Assembly: GCA_014526335.1 (NCBI GenBank)
Contig: JACTAT010000057.1
Span: forward strand, 354,818 to 418,817
Reading direction: 5' to 3'
Origin: Chrysaora quinquecirrha
Taxonomy: Eukaryota; Cnidaria; Scyphozoa; Semaeostomeae; Pelagiidae
DNA: 64,000 nt
The notes beneath the pieces are model-generated. The model saw only the letters and a list, made by a program, of their open reading frames with translations, was not told where the DNA came from and searched no databases. A program made the position numbers and the translations under genes. Shown piece by piece: positions 34,531-46,136 of the stretch; the first letter of the stretch is position 1; each line of letters begins with the position of its first letter.

Positions 34531-36177
34531 TTATTGATAAAATATTGAATGACCTGAAATGACTTGAAATGAGCTGAAAAGATCTGAAATGACCTGAAAA
34601 TGACCTGGAATTACCCTAAATGACCTGAAATGACCCAAAAATGAGCTGATCAGACTAGTTCCTTTCTTTTTAGAGCTGTTTAAAATTCATGGCTGTGTTA
34701 AAAAGACGGAACCAGTATTAGAATCTGAAAATGTGAATCTGGGAACAGCATCTAAGAATATTGTAGGCTTCTTGAAAAGGAATTTGGGAATGGGAATGTG
34801 GAAATGGGAATCTGGAGATTGGAATCGTAGAAAGGGGATTGAGAAGGGGAATCTAAGAATAGGGTTCTAGAGAATGAATGGGGGAATGGAAATGTGGAAA
34901 TGGGAGTCTGGGAATGAGAATCTGAGAAAGGGAATTTGAGAAGGGGAATCTAAGAATAGGGTTCTAGAGAAGGAATGTGGGAATGGGAATGTGTAAATGG
35001 GAGTCTGAGAATGAGAATCTGAGAAAGGGAATTTGAGAAGAGAGATGTCAGCTGCCAATGGATTAAGACACTTCATCAATGTTCAACAATTTCTCTTTAT
35101 AAACAGAACAAAACAATGATAACTATCTAATAATAATAGAATTTGAAAGACAATGATCGATAGTTTAGTATATTCATAACCAACATAACAGCCATAACGA
35201 ACATAAAAAATGAACTTAATGAGCTTCCCATCCTCAGATTCCCATTCCCACATTCCTTCTCCAGAAGTCTATTCTAGATTCCCCTTCTCAAATCCCCTTT
35301 CTACGATTCCAATCTCCAGATTCCCATTCCACATTCCCATTCCCAAATTCCTTCTCTAGAACCCTATTCTTTGATTCCCCTTCTCAAATTCCCTTTCTCA
35401 GATTCTCATTCCCAGACTCCCATTTCCACATTCCCATTCTCCATTCCTTTTCTAGAACCCTATTCTTAGATTCCCCTTCTCAAATCCCCTTTCTACGATT
35501 CCAATCTCCAGATTCCCATTCCACATTCCCATTCCCAAATTCCTTCTCTAGAACCCTATTCTTAGATTCCCCTTCTCAAATCCCCTTTCTACGATTCCAA
35601 TCTCCAGATTCCCATTCCACTTTCCCATTCCCAAATTCCTTCTCTAGAACCCTATTCTTAGATTCCCCTTCTCAAATTCCCTTTCTCAGATTCTCATTCC
35701 AAGACTCCCATTTCCACATTCCCATTCCCCATTCCTTCTCTAGAACCCTATTCTTAGATTCCCCTTCTCAAATTTCTCAGATTCTCATTCCCAGACTCCC
35801 ATTCCACATTCCCATTCCCCCATTCCTTCTCTAGAACCCTATTCTTAGATTCCCCTTCTCAATCCCTTTCTACGATTCCAATCTCCAGATTCCCATTTCC
35901 ACATTCCCATTAAAAATTCCTTTTCAAGAAGCCTACAATATTCTTAGATGCCTTTCCCAGATTCACATTTTCTGATTCTAATACTCGTTTTGTCTTTTTA
36001 ACACAGCCATGAATTTTAAACAGCTCTAAAAAGAAAGGAATAATTCTGATCAGCTCATTTTTGGGTCATTTCAGGTCATTTAGGGTAATTCCAGGTCATT
36101 TTCAGGTCATTTCAGATCATTTCAGATCATTTCAGCTAATTTCAGGTCATTTCAGGTCATTCAATATTTTATCAATA
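34531..36177. mobile_element. Foldback element with GACCTGAAAT and GGGAATGTGG arms
   Basis: The ends CGTTATTGATAAAATATTGA and complement bracket two layers of tandem repeat. The outer layer is GACCTGAAAT-type 10-mers (34548-34640 and 36060-36160). The inner layer is GGGAATCTGAGAA / GGGAATGTGG purine-rich units on the left (34690-35045), mirrored by CCCCTTCTCAAATTCC units on the right (35225-35950). The right arm is longer and contains a higher-order repeat of about 105 bp. A unique middle lies at about 35046-35220. No target duplication was seen and no coding capacity. Confidence 0.85.
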
Positions 36178-36395
36178 ACGCTCGGCTACACAGCAGTATG
36201 GTTTAGCCGACGACAAGCTCCTAGTGGTCCTAATATTCATGGAAGGGAACAACAATACACTGTAAAAAAATTATATCTTACAAACTTTAAAATTATTCCA
36301 AAAGCAAATTTTTGTTACAAGACGTTTTTCGGCTTTTTGAAACCATTTCCAACATGAAAATCACATAAATAAGAAAATTCTAAAGGAAAAGACTT
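36178..36395. other. Unannotated spacer
   Basis: No recognised feature. Might be the body of the tRNA-derived repeat read on the minus strand from 36476. Confidence 0.35.
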
Positions 36396-36476
36396 GCTCC
36401 TGAGGAGAGTTGAACTCCCGACTCTGCATTGCAACTCACGAGACACCCTGCCTTACGGACTGAGCTACGATGCCTG
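36396..36476 (-). repeat. tRNA-like sequence, probable SINE head or tRNA pseudogene
   Basis: On the minus strand GTAGCTCAGTCCGTAAGG resembles an A box and GGAGTTCAACTC a B box with a T-arm. The D-stem and acceptor stem do not pair, and the spacing between the boxes is longer than in ordinary tRNAs, so it is unlikely to be a functional tRNA gene. Confidence 0.55.
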
Positions 36477-36754
36477 GTTGTAATTCAGTGATAATCCTCC
36501 TACAGAAAACAATCGGTCGATTGTTTAAACAGGCACCAGTGACGCACATCAAAGAAGGACTTGCCCCATGTACCCCAGATACCACAGCAGAGAGGGAAAA
36601 AAGCAGGTGCCTTGGCTCACTTACCCCAGGGGCAGCCGAATCTTGGGAAAACGGTATCTCGAAACGAATAACAGGGGCCTCAAAGTTACTGTTACAAAGA
36701 TCGGGCCTTAAATAAAAATCTTAACTGTCTCCTTATTCTGGTTTTTTTATCAGG

Positions 36755-36880
36755 TTGTTTAGCCTGTTCCTGGCTTGTTCTTGGGTTGTTCTGGGTTGTT
36801 CTGGCTTGTTCTGGCTTGTTCTTGGCTTGTTCTGGGTTGTTCTGGCTTGTTCTGGGTTGTTCTGGCTTGTTCAGTCATTT
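36755..36880 (+). repeat. GGCTTGTTCT minisatellite with TTTAGTAA end
   Basis: About eleven 10-11 bp units of TTGTTCTGGC/G end in TTCAGTCATTTAGTAAAGAC. The end resembles the right terminus of the foldback at 37505-37802, suggesting a solitary arm of that group. Confidence 0.7.
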
Positions 36881-37500
36881 AGTAAAGACAATGTTCGAAT
36901 TCTTCAAACATAAAAATGTGGAATGGCCCAAACAGTGAATGAAATGCTGGCTGCCAGAATATCTCGGAAGCCTGGTTTAATCTTTTCAATGTTATTGCTA
37001 AAATACTGCAAAAATGTACTGATAATGAATACTCATTTTTTAAATAAAGATGATCTACTGACATAATAAGAGAGTTTTCATTCATGTTATCAACTTTATC
37101 AAGAAATCATTAAACAGAGAAGTTGCAAATAGACAGCTCAGAAGCCTAATCTGTTGTTTAAGTCTTTAAACAGCTGATTTGATTTTTGACTCTTGTTCTT
37201 CTGTAATATTTTGACTTTCTTGGTTAATAAAATTATCATGCCAATCTTTTTTGCAATTTCGGATTGATTTAGGAAATACCCAATTTTGGAGTGATTTAAG
37301 AAATACCCAATTATTTATATTAAACCAATTCTTTAACTAAATTTTGCTATTAAATTTTGCTTTGCATGTGTGAACAATCACAGGCCTTGGATGATTTGGA
37401 AGTAAGGAGATGGGCAGGTGCAATCTTATGGCTGAGTTTTGAAATGCTACAAAGGAATATCTCAAAACTGAATCAAGAGTGCTGGTCTAAAGCCTGTGTA
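36881..37500. other. AT-rich spacer, no gene recognised
   Basis: Short open frames only; none resembles a protein family. Confidence 0.4.
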
Positions 37501-37504
37501 ATTT

Positions 37505-37802
37505 GAAAATAGCCAGCATTACTAAAAGGTGGAATCACCCAGAGTCACCAAGAGCCACCCAAATCATGCCTGAGCCATCTAGAGCAACCGAGAATCAGTC
37601 AAAATCAAGTCTGCCTTTTCAAATTACAAATTAGGGGCTAACGGTATTAAAAAAAAAACAAAATAGCAAAATAAGGCACTAAGGATTTTGGGTGCCTCTA
37701 GGTGGCTCTGGATGCCTCAGACATGAGCATGATTTGGGTGGCTCCAGGTGGCTTCAGGTGGCTTCAGGTGGCTTCACTGTTTAGTAATGCCGGAAAATAG
37801 CC
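37505..37802. mobile_element. Small foldback element with GGTGGCTTCA-type arms
   Basis: GAAAATAGCCAGCATTACTA on the left is mirrored by TAGTAATGCCGGAAAATAGC on the right. The arms consist of CACCCAGAGTCACC-like units and their complement (GGTGGCTCC, GGTGGCTTCA three times). About 100 bp of middle sequence. The ACTAAA-containing terminus is shared with 46137-47029 and 36755-36880. Confidence 0.75.
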
Positions 37803-37954
37803 TATCCAACTACTTTGAATTTTAATGGTAGTTATAGTCAAATATTCATGGAAATGATTATACCCCATGCACATCATAAGCAGTTTATTGCACATTTCCA
37901 AGAAACAAGTTTTTCATATAGACCCAGGCTCTTTCTGGCATTCCCTATTTTAAC

Positions 37955-38120
37955 AGGGTGTTCCAAAAAAGGAACCCAGAGAAGAAACCTTCTTACTAAT
38001 GTCAGGCTTACTTTTGAGAATAACATTTGGTACACATATTTTTGAAAGAATAAGAATTATGCAGACATCATTTGGTAATGGTTTACTTCATGAAAAACAC
38101 TAGGAAGAAAAATAATTTTG
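37955..38120 (+). repeat. Possible solitary mariner-type end
   Basis: ACAGGGTGTTCCAAAAAAGG looks like a mariner terminus. No matching opposite end was found, so this is tentative. Confidence 0.3.
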
Positions 38121-38232
38121 GACACAATATTCTTTCAGTCAACAAAAAGAGCCGTCAAATGCGTAAAATCCTCAATGACATGAAATGAGCATTTAAGTTA
38201 ATGCACATACTCAATCAATGAAATTCATTATA

Positions 38233-39307
38233 CACTACCGTTCGAAAAGTTTGGAAACGGTCGCTCAAAAATGGCTGCCAGCAGCGGCCAAGGGCCTAAT
38301 CCGAAATATTTTCATTTTAAAAGCCAGAGGTCATGCGGCCATTATCTTGCTAAGTTTCGGCGGGAAAATGTTCGTCACTGCACTCGCCATCATTTAAAGT
38401 TGAAGGGAGAAGATAATTTCAATAGTATAATAGAAAAATACACAAAAACTGAGAAGCTTTGCCTTCATAAACCAAGGGAAAATTTTTTAGGACTACTGAT
38501 CTGAAGTTATGGGAAAGAGAAGGGTTTTGTTACTCCAAGATGGAAAATTTTGCAGTTATTTTAAGCCCAGTTGTTTTAGCTTTTCCGTTGTAGTAAAAGT
38601 TTTCCTGAAATATCGATTTTTACAAAGTTAATCAGGGTTAAAGTTTTCTAAACATTTTTCAGGTGAGTGAACTTATAACATGACAGAAGAGTGTGGTTTT
38701 TCAAATATCGTTCTGCTCCCTTGTAAAATGACTGATTACTCTAAAATTTTGATAAACTACTGCTCATTTATTCTAGTTTTCGAATATGTGTTTGAATTGT
38801 TTTGATCCTGCCTCTTTTTTAGTCTAATACCTGACAAGACATTTGTTGTTGAAAAAGGACCCTTTAAAAATGGCTCACCTGAAAAATGTTTAGAAAACTT
38901 TAACCCTGATTAACTTTGTAAAAATCGATATTTCAGGAAAACTTTTACTACAACAGAAAAGCTAAAACAACTGGGCTTCAAATAACTGCAAAATTTTCCA
39001 TTTTGGAGTAACGAAACCCCTCTCTTTCCCATAATTTCAGATCAGTAGTCCTAAAAATCTTTTCCTTGGTTTTTGAAGGCAAAGCTTCTCAGTTTTTGTG
39101 TATTTTTCTATTATACTATTGAAATTATCTTCTCCCTTCAACTTTAAATGATGGCGAGTGCAGTGACGAACATTTTCCCGCCGAAACTTAGCAAGATAAT
39201 GGCCGCATGACCTCTGACTTTTAAAATGAAAATTTCTTGGATTAGGCCCTTGGCCGCTGTTGGCGGCCATTTTTAAGCGACCGTTTTCAAACTTTCGAAC
39301 GTTAGTG
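38233..39307. mobile_element. Mariner/Tc1-like MITE, copy 2
   Basis: Same TIR family as 32894-33539 (CACTACCGTTCGAAAAGTTT; right end diverged to TTCGAACGTTAGTG) with TA on both sides (38231-38232, 39308-39309). The arms are about 430 bp of near-perfect inverted repeat. The middle (about 38660-38870) is unique and absent from copy 1. Mirror open frames on the arms are not genes. Confidence 0.88.
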
Positions 39308-39715
39308 TAGCATAATATTATAGGTTTTAGGGTAGATATATCACACAAAATATGATATTTTGTGAAGATGAAATACGAAAACCTGCCCTTTTCCTTACAC
39401 AGCAAGTATTATGACAAATTTAATTGGCCTTGGTTATGGTTTTTACATATACAATTTCTACAATGGGTTCTATTTTTGGAACATCCTGTGTCAGTGTATA
39501 TCAGCAGACTATTACCAGTCAACTGGGGTGACATCGGACACTTGTTGGTATATTCCTATGAATATTACAAAAACTATAGGCCTAATCATACAATTATTTT
39601 AACTGCTTGATAAAAGTAACAAAGGTACAAAGTAAATTTGAAAAATGGTGTCTGTTATTTCCTCAAACTTATCTCCTTCACGTTTATTAAAGAACAAATC
39701 GTCGCATTTAGTTTT

Positions 39716-41304
39716 CACAGGTAAAACCTTGGTGAAATTAGCCACTGGTGAAATTAGACACCCTGTGAAATTGAACGTGAAATTAGCTACACCTTAATCA
39801 GGGAAACTGCTGATGTCTAATTTCACTATTAGTGAAATTAGTCATACTGTGAAATTGAATGTAGAATTAGTTGGTTGATGAAATAAAACAAAATTTCACA
39901 ATAGATGAAAATAAGCAATAGTGAAATTGAACACTGAATTCTACCACACAAAAATCAACCTAATTTCTCATGTGGTGAAATCAGACAAGAGTGAAATTCG
40001 ATGTTTAATTTCAAATGAAAAATCTATTGTTCTAATTATCTTTGTTTTGGTGTTACATTGGGAATTCAAGCCCCAGGTGGTCTGGGAACTAGTGTATTGT
40101 GGAAACTCTTTGTTCTAATCAAAGTTTAAATTTTGAAAGAAGTTGACAGTTACAAGTTTGTTGGGCAAGGCTAAGGTTACTGAAAACTTCAGGAAGTGTC
40201 AGCAAGGAATACATTGCAAATTCAATGCAAGAAGAGTGGAAATACTGGCAAAAAACTCATGAAGGCTTTAAGAAAGATGATATATCTGCAATAAAAGATA
40301 AGTATTGAGTTTCTAAATTTCAAATCTGTAAAAATTGGCTCATTTTTGTGCATCAATGCAAAGTACCTAAATATTAGGCCCATACATCTTATACTTTTGT
40401 TTAATCCTTTATTTCAGACCAAGAAAAATATGGGATGTTCCTTAAAAAAGATCTGTGAAAGAAAACTGCTGGGATGTTTATTTGTCCTTGGGTAAGTGCA
40501 TGCTTGATTTCACTTTGATATGCAAAAGAGACATTTTTTTCTTTTAAGATCCTTTAGGCCTATCAGAGATGTGATCAATGAAAGATTGGTAAGTATCGGA
40601 GTGGAGTATGCAAATGGTTTGATCATATATGATTTTTAAATACCAAAGGTTAGCTTGCAACTTTGTTAAACATTTTAAAATCTGTTCTTTTTCAGACTGA
40701 TGCTGTCAACATGACCATCAAGCTTCAAATGATTAACTCAACACCATTCCTCAAGGAAAGCTCTTTTTTGGTGAAGACTCACAGAAAACATAGAACGTCA
40801 AACGGACAATTTTAAATTTTTCAGCTCACAGTATATCTGAAACTTATTTTGTTGACTTAAATTTCGACTTGTAATTTAATTTTACATGAATTGTATTTCC
40901 ATTTTTATGAGATGAATTGACATGTTACATCAAGTACTTTCTTGTTTCTTTGTCGTTTGCGTTGAATTTCACTAGCAGAGGAGCATAAAAATTATCTGCA
41001 AAATGCTGCATCTAATTTTACCACACTGCATAATTCAATGCTGAATTTCACTAGTTGGATTTCCGAAAATTGTTTGTAAAATCATGCGTCTAATTCTACT
41101 TGTAGTAGAATTGATTGTCGAATTTCACAATGTCTACCCCTGTGAAATTAGCCACGTCTAATTTTCAGCCCAAGCTGAATTCACCCCGAATTTCTGGTGA
41201 ATTTCACAAGAATAAATTAAACACTGAATTTCACCACAGCGGCTGATTTCACAGTTAATTTCACACCAAATTCAACGGTGAATTTCACCAATGTTTTACC
41301 TGTG
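39716..41304. mobile_element. Foldback element with GTGAAATTAG arms enclosing exon-like DNA
   Basis: TIRs CACAGGTAAAACCTTGGTGA and complement (right end near 41281-41304). Arms are degenerate GTGAAATTAG(C)CAC-type decamer repeats (39716-39990 and 40965-41304). The centre (about 40130-40830) is non-repetitive and contains a chain of splice-site-bounded segments. No target duplication is visible at the ends. Confidence 0.8.
40193..40815 (+). pseudogene. Putative spliced gene fragment inside the foldback, unrecognised
   Basis: Four candidate exons. The first, 40193-40301, reads SVSKEYIANSMQEEWKYWQK after acceptor TTCAG and before a weaker donor GTATTG. The second, 40418 to about 40491, lies after TTTATTTCAG and before GTAAGTGC. 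The third, about 40550-40590, lies after TTTTAAG and before GTAAGTAT. The last starts at about 40697 after TTCTTTTTCAG (TDAVNMTIKLQMINSTPFL) and ends at a TAA near 40813. The second exon needs a frame correction, so it is broken or my exon limits are wrong. I do not recognise the protein. Gene capture by the foldback, or a host gene overrun by repeats, are both possible. Confidence 0.4.
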
Positions 41305-41990
41305 CTACAACAACATACAGCTAGGCAGGGAATTTTCCACTACAATCTAAGGATCTGGGTAACCAAAATTTTAATGCTTAGAATGAAAGTATATGTATGT
41401 GGGATAAAAATTCCGAGTTGGGACATTTTGAAAATCGGCTATTGTCACGTGGCAGTGACGTAATTGACCGAGCAACAAGTCACGGTCAGAAAAAAGTCAA
41501 CTTTTTCGAAATTTAAATCCAACTACATTTTTGGATAGCTCGTTCAAAGTTATTTCGACTTTGTAAAGGAACTATATCCCTGAAAGGTATGGTTCAAAAG
41601 TTATAGGCGTTTAAAGTTGCAGTTAATCAGGGGGTAACGTCGTATACTTTTACTAGTATGTTTGTCTGTTTCAAATAAATGAACAAAAGTGAGCGTAAAA
41701 TAAATACCAAGTGCGATTTCTGCTTCTATTACAGCTATTTTGTAGCACATTTTGTGCTACAAATCGAGGGCTTTTAGATGAATCATTGAGCATTTTGGTC
41801 ATTCGATGTTACCCCCGATGTTTTGAATTTTGAATTTCCTTGTTAGTTTAAAGCTATTTAATTTGCAGAATATACTGGAAATGTCCGATTTTCATTCTCT
41901 AGCAGGTTTGGCCATTCACTGAGTTGCAAGAATCACATGGTCCCTACCTACAGGTAGCACTAAGATCCGTAATAGAAACGATGTACGTAG

Positions 41991-43274
41991 CTAAAAACAT
42001 ACCTCAGCAATAAAAAATGATCTAAGGTAGCCACTCGTCACAAGAGTCCTCGTTAGACATAAAGTCAATATTTCCCATTCACTTTCGTCACTTGAGTTGT
42101 CCTTTACCGCACAGTCTTTCGTATCAGACTCTCTATCCCCTTCTTCTCCGCTGTTGATAATCAGTGTTTCTGCCATCGCGCTGTCCTCTGCTGCATCGGA
42201 TATCGTTGGCTTGTTCGGCGGCAGATCGTCTAAGCCAGTTTTTTCTTCCCCTCCGTTTTTGAACCTGTTTTCGAGCCTTTTTCTTGGGGGGGGGCTGTTA
42301 TTCAGAATCACAACTGTCGTTATCACCCGAACATCCATCTCTTGCTTTCCTCCCACGAGTGCTTTTAACCAATGGCGGAAATTGATTTCCTACGAACCAA
42401 ACCGGCTTCATATCTCCATCTCCAATATTCCATCAACATTCCCCCAAGTCAAGTTGATTAATGATCCTCTGCCTGCAATGATACCATACATAAGCCTGAC
42501 AATGAGCTCGTTTGATAACTTGGATAACGGAATCGGGATCTGGGGGCCAAGACATCGATGACTTGCTTTTCAAGCTTTTGTACAAGCGAATTCTTGTTTC
42601 TACGTAATCTTCATTATCCTTGCCAGAATAGATCACTGAACGCACAATCTCTCTGACGTTGTTAATACCATCTTCAGTTAGCTTTCTGTCCTGCTCAAGT
42701 GACTCAAGCAAACCCAGCTTTGCTTTGTCTGCAAGAACCTTTTTGAAGATACGAAGTTTACCAGTTCGATAGAAGTGCGATGTCGTATCGCAGCCTGTAA
42801 TTGCGTGGAAAGCGGAACACACCAAGCAAATATCTGATGCAAAGGAATCACAGATGACACCAGTGTCTGCATATTTCTCAGCATCATACTTCAGAACCAT
42901 TTATGTCTAACATGTTATTGAGAATATGCCCACACCAACAGCACTAACACATCAGTGTCTTTCGCAACAATGACCACATCACAAAGTGTTTCATATGAAG
43001 ACCACTTCAAAGCATAAAGAAGTAACACGCTGCGTGGTAAACGACTACACGGTGAACGCGTCAGAAATCGAAAGAATAAGCTGCGTGGATATGGGGTAGA
43101 TCCTTTCTCAACTGGTTTTCCGAAACATATTTCTCGTGGAAATAAAATTGACGATCTCATCGTTAATGACATGCTACGAGCTCCTGAACTTAGTATGGTA
43201 CAGTTTAAATCGTTCATTGAAGACAGGCTGGTAATGGGAAAGGTGAATTTCTTTTCACCGATCAAGCGAAACAA
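41991..43274 (-). pseudogene. PIN/FEN-like protein C-terminal half (mirror copy)
   Basis: Inverted duplicate of the right-arm coding region: VVIVAKDTDVLVLLVWAY (about 42920-42975), the TGCDTTS block (about 42780-42800), DNEDYVETRIRLYKSL-type linker and the acidic tail (42070-42170). It lacks the N-terminal half, which exists only once, in the centre. Its frames are broken between 42900 and 42915 and near 42285. Confidence 0.6.
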
Positions 43275-44771
43275 GATACAAACAGGAATTAAAAAAGAAA
43301 AAAAGACACCAAAAGCTATGGAAGCGTTAAAAGAAGATTGTCAGGCGTTTGGAACTATTGTCCCAAATTCACTATTGTCCTAAATCCAGTACCCGATTAC
43401 TTCTGTACCTTTGTCTGTTTCTCCACCAGATGGAAATTTGCGTCATTCGGAAAAGGCAACTTTTCGTAATTACCTTATAGAGGCGTCGAATGCCACATCA
43501 AAGGTGATACCAAAGAAAGCAGCCTGGTTTGTAGATGGAATGGCAGCAGTGCAAACATTTAAGTCAAAGCACACTTATGGGGAATGGATGGAGGGCCTCC
43601 TTCGGTTCATCACACCACCAAACAAATTTCCACGAGAAAGGATCTACCCCAGTTGAGAAAGGATCTACCCCATATCCCACAGCTTATTCTTTCGATTTCT
43701 GACGTGTTCACCGTGTAGTCGTTTACCACGCAGCGTTATTTCTTTATGCTTTGAAGTGGTCTTCATATGAAACACTTTGTGATGTGGTCATTGTTGCGAA
43801 AGACACTGATGTGTTAGTGCTGTTGGTGTGGGCATATTCTCAATACCATGTTAGACATAAATGGTTCTGAAGTATGATGCTGAGAAATATGCAGACACTG
43901 GTGTCATCTGTGATTCCTTTGGATCAGATATTTGCTCGGTGCGTTCCGCTTTCCACGCAATTACAGGCTGCGATACGACATCGTACTTCTATCGAACTGG
44001 TAAACTTCGTATCTTCAAAAAGGTTCTTGCAGACAAAACAAAGCTGGTTTGCTTGAGTCACTTGAGCAGGACAGAAAGCTAACTGAAGATGGTATTAACA
44101 ACGTCAGAGAGATTGTGCGTTCAGTGATCTATTCTGGCAAGGATAATGAAGATTACGTAGAAACAAGAATTCGCTTGTACAAAAGCTTGAAAAGCAAGTC
44201 ATCGATGTCTTGGCCCCCAGATCCCGATTCCGTTATCCAAGTTATCAAACGAGCTCATTGTCGGGCTTATGTATGGTATCATTGCAGGCAGAGGATCATT
44301 AATCAACTTGACTTGGGGGAATGTTGATGGAAGATTGGAGATGGAGATATGAAGCCGGTTTGGTTCGCAGGCAATCAATTTCCGCCATTGGTTAAAAGCA
44401 CTCGTGGGAGGAAAGCAAGAGATGGATGTTCGGGTGATTACGACAGTTGTGATTCTGAATAGCACCCCCCCCCCCAAGAAAAAGGCTCGAAAACAGGTTC
44501 AAAAACGGAGGGGAAGAAAGAAACTGGCTTAGACGATCTGCCGCCGAACAAGCGAACGATATCCGATGCAGCAGAGGACAGCGCGATGGCAGAAACACTG
44601 ATTATCAACAGCGGAGAAGAAGGGGATAGAGAGTCTGATACGAATGACTGTGCGGTAAAGGACAACTCAAGTGACGAAAGTGAATGGGAAATATTGACTT
44701 TATGTCTAACGAGGACTCTTGTGACGAGTGGCTACCTTAGATCATATTTTATTGCTGAGGTATGTTTTTAG
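43171..44771 (+). pseudogene. PIN/FEN-like protein of a repeat family (plus-strand copy)
   Basis: The centre encodes an N-terminal part (43171-43383 and 43411-43656, with AAWFVDGMAAVQTF). The right arm continues in other frames with VVIVAKDTDVLVLLVWAY (about 43780-43835) and SAFHAITGCDTTSYFYRTGK (about 43943-44000), a linker, and an acidic C-terminus (SSDESEWE, about 44665-44690). The DTDV...LL and TGCDTTS...GK pattern resembles acidic and helical-hairpin motifs of PIN/FEN1-type nucleases. That is an inference from motif spacing; I recall similar proteins as a multicopy family in cnidarian genomes. Several frame breaks and a deletion between the two halves make it non-functional. Confidence 0.6.
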
Positions 44772-45438
44772 CTACGTACATCGTTTCTATTACGGATCTT
44801 AGTGCTACCTGTAGGTAGGGACCATGTGATTCTTGCAACTCAGTGAATGGCTAAACCTGCTAGAGAATGAAAATCGGACATTTCCAGTATATTCTGCAAA
44901 TTAAATAGCTTTAAACTAACAAGGAAATTCAAAATTCAAAACATCGGGGGTAACATCGAATGACCAAAATGCTCAATGATTCATCTAAAAGCCCTCGATT
45001 TGTAGCACAAAATGTGCTACAAAATAGCTGTAATAGAAGCAGAAATCGCACTTGGTATTTATTTTACGCTCACTTTTGTTCATTTATTTGAAACAGACAA
45101 ACATACTAGTAAAAGTATACGACGTTACCCCCTGATTAACTGCAACTTTAAACGCCTATAACATTTGAACCATGCATTTTAGGGCTATAGTTCTTTTACA
45201 AAGTCGAAATAACTTTGAAAGAGCTATCCAAAGATGTAGTTGGATTTAAATTTCGAAAAGTTGACTTTTTCTGACCGTGACTTGTTGCTCGGTCAATTAC
45301 GTCACTGCCACGTAACAATAGCCGATTTTCAAAATGTCCCAACTCGGAATTTTTATCCCACATATATATACTTGCATTCTAAGCATTAAAATTTTGGTTA
45401 CCCAGATCCTTAGATTGTAGTGGAAAATTCCCTGCCTA

Positions 45439-45667
45439 AGAAGGTCAATAAGGGATTTGGAATCAGCGCTATCGATTAACCAGAATGTGTAATAAAATTT
45501 AAAGTTAGGTTGAAAGTCAGATTGTTATGGAAAATTTCCTGCCTATTAACCGAGGCTCCTACGGCCCCGGCCCTCGGGGCCCTCGGCAAGGCTTGATACT
45601 TCGCAGGAATTTGCACGCTTTTTATGTTTGAAGAATTCAAACATTATGCAGGGGTTTTCGGCAAACC
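45439..45667. other. Spacer with GC-rich hairpin
   Basis: At about 45546-45592 the sequence CCGAGGCTCC...GGGGCCCTCGG can fold into an imperfect GC-rich hairpin. Otherwise nothing recognised. Confidence 0.4.
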
Positions 45668-45681
45668 GGAAGAAATAGACC

Positions 45682-45692
45682 TAGATAGATAG

Positions 45693-45761
<69 letters not shown>

Positions 45762-45762
45762 C
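45682..45762. repeat. (GATA)n microsatellite
   Basis: About twenty TAGA/GATA tetramers with one interruption at the left. Confidence 0.97.
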
Positions 45763-46136
45763 CTAGGAATCAGGAATGTTGTAACAAAAGATAGGAATTT
45801 CTATTCTCTGATCATTTTTTTTTCAATTCCAATCGAATCCTATATTACTAATATGCTTAAATGCAAATCAGGCTGCCCCATTGTTATGACCCATTGTTCG
45901 ATTCAACAAGAAAGGCTCCAGTCCTGGGGCACCTAGAAATGCGATTCTTTTTTTGATCGAAGCCCTTTCTACCCAGGTAGTGCATGCCGTATTTTTGTAA
46001 ATCTTTTGAGAAGCGCAAGTTGGTGAAAATTTCGATTCTATCTCGGCCTCAAAAAGTTTCGTTTTCAATGGCGGCCATCTATTATGTTCTTTTCACTACA
46101 CGCACAGTGATTCTTTTGTCCTGCGAAAGTTTGTTG

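Larger units (their letters stand above)
41324..45436. mobile_element. 4.1-kb palindromic element carrying PIN/FEN-like coding sequence
   Basis: Ends GGCAGGGAATTTTCCACTAC and complement are flanked by TA (41322-41323 and 45437-45438). The two arms (41324-43141 and 43626-45436) are near-identical inverted repeats of about 1.8 kb around a unique centre of about 480 bp. Arm differences are few: point changes, the indels around 42285/44470, and a short rearrangement near 43641-43655. TA flanks and long TIRs suggest a DNA transposon of a TA-targeting group, but no DDE transposase was recognised. Each arm carries the C-terminal half of the same protein. Confidence 0.9.

Noticed and set aside
36396..36476. 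Functional tRNA gene
   Set aside because: Box-like motifs exist but acceptor and D stems do not pair and spacing is too long.
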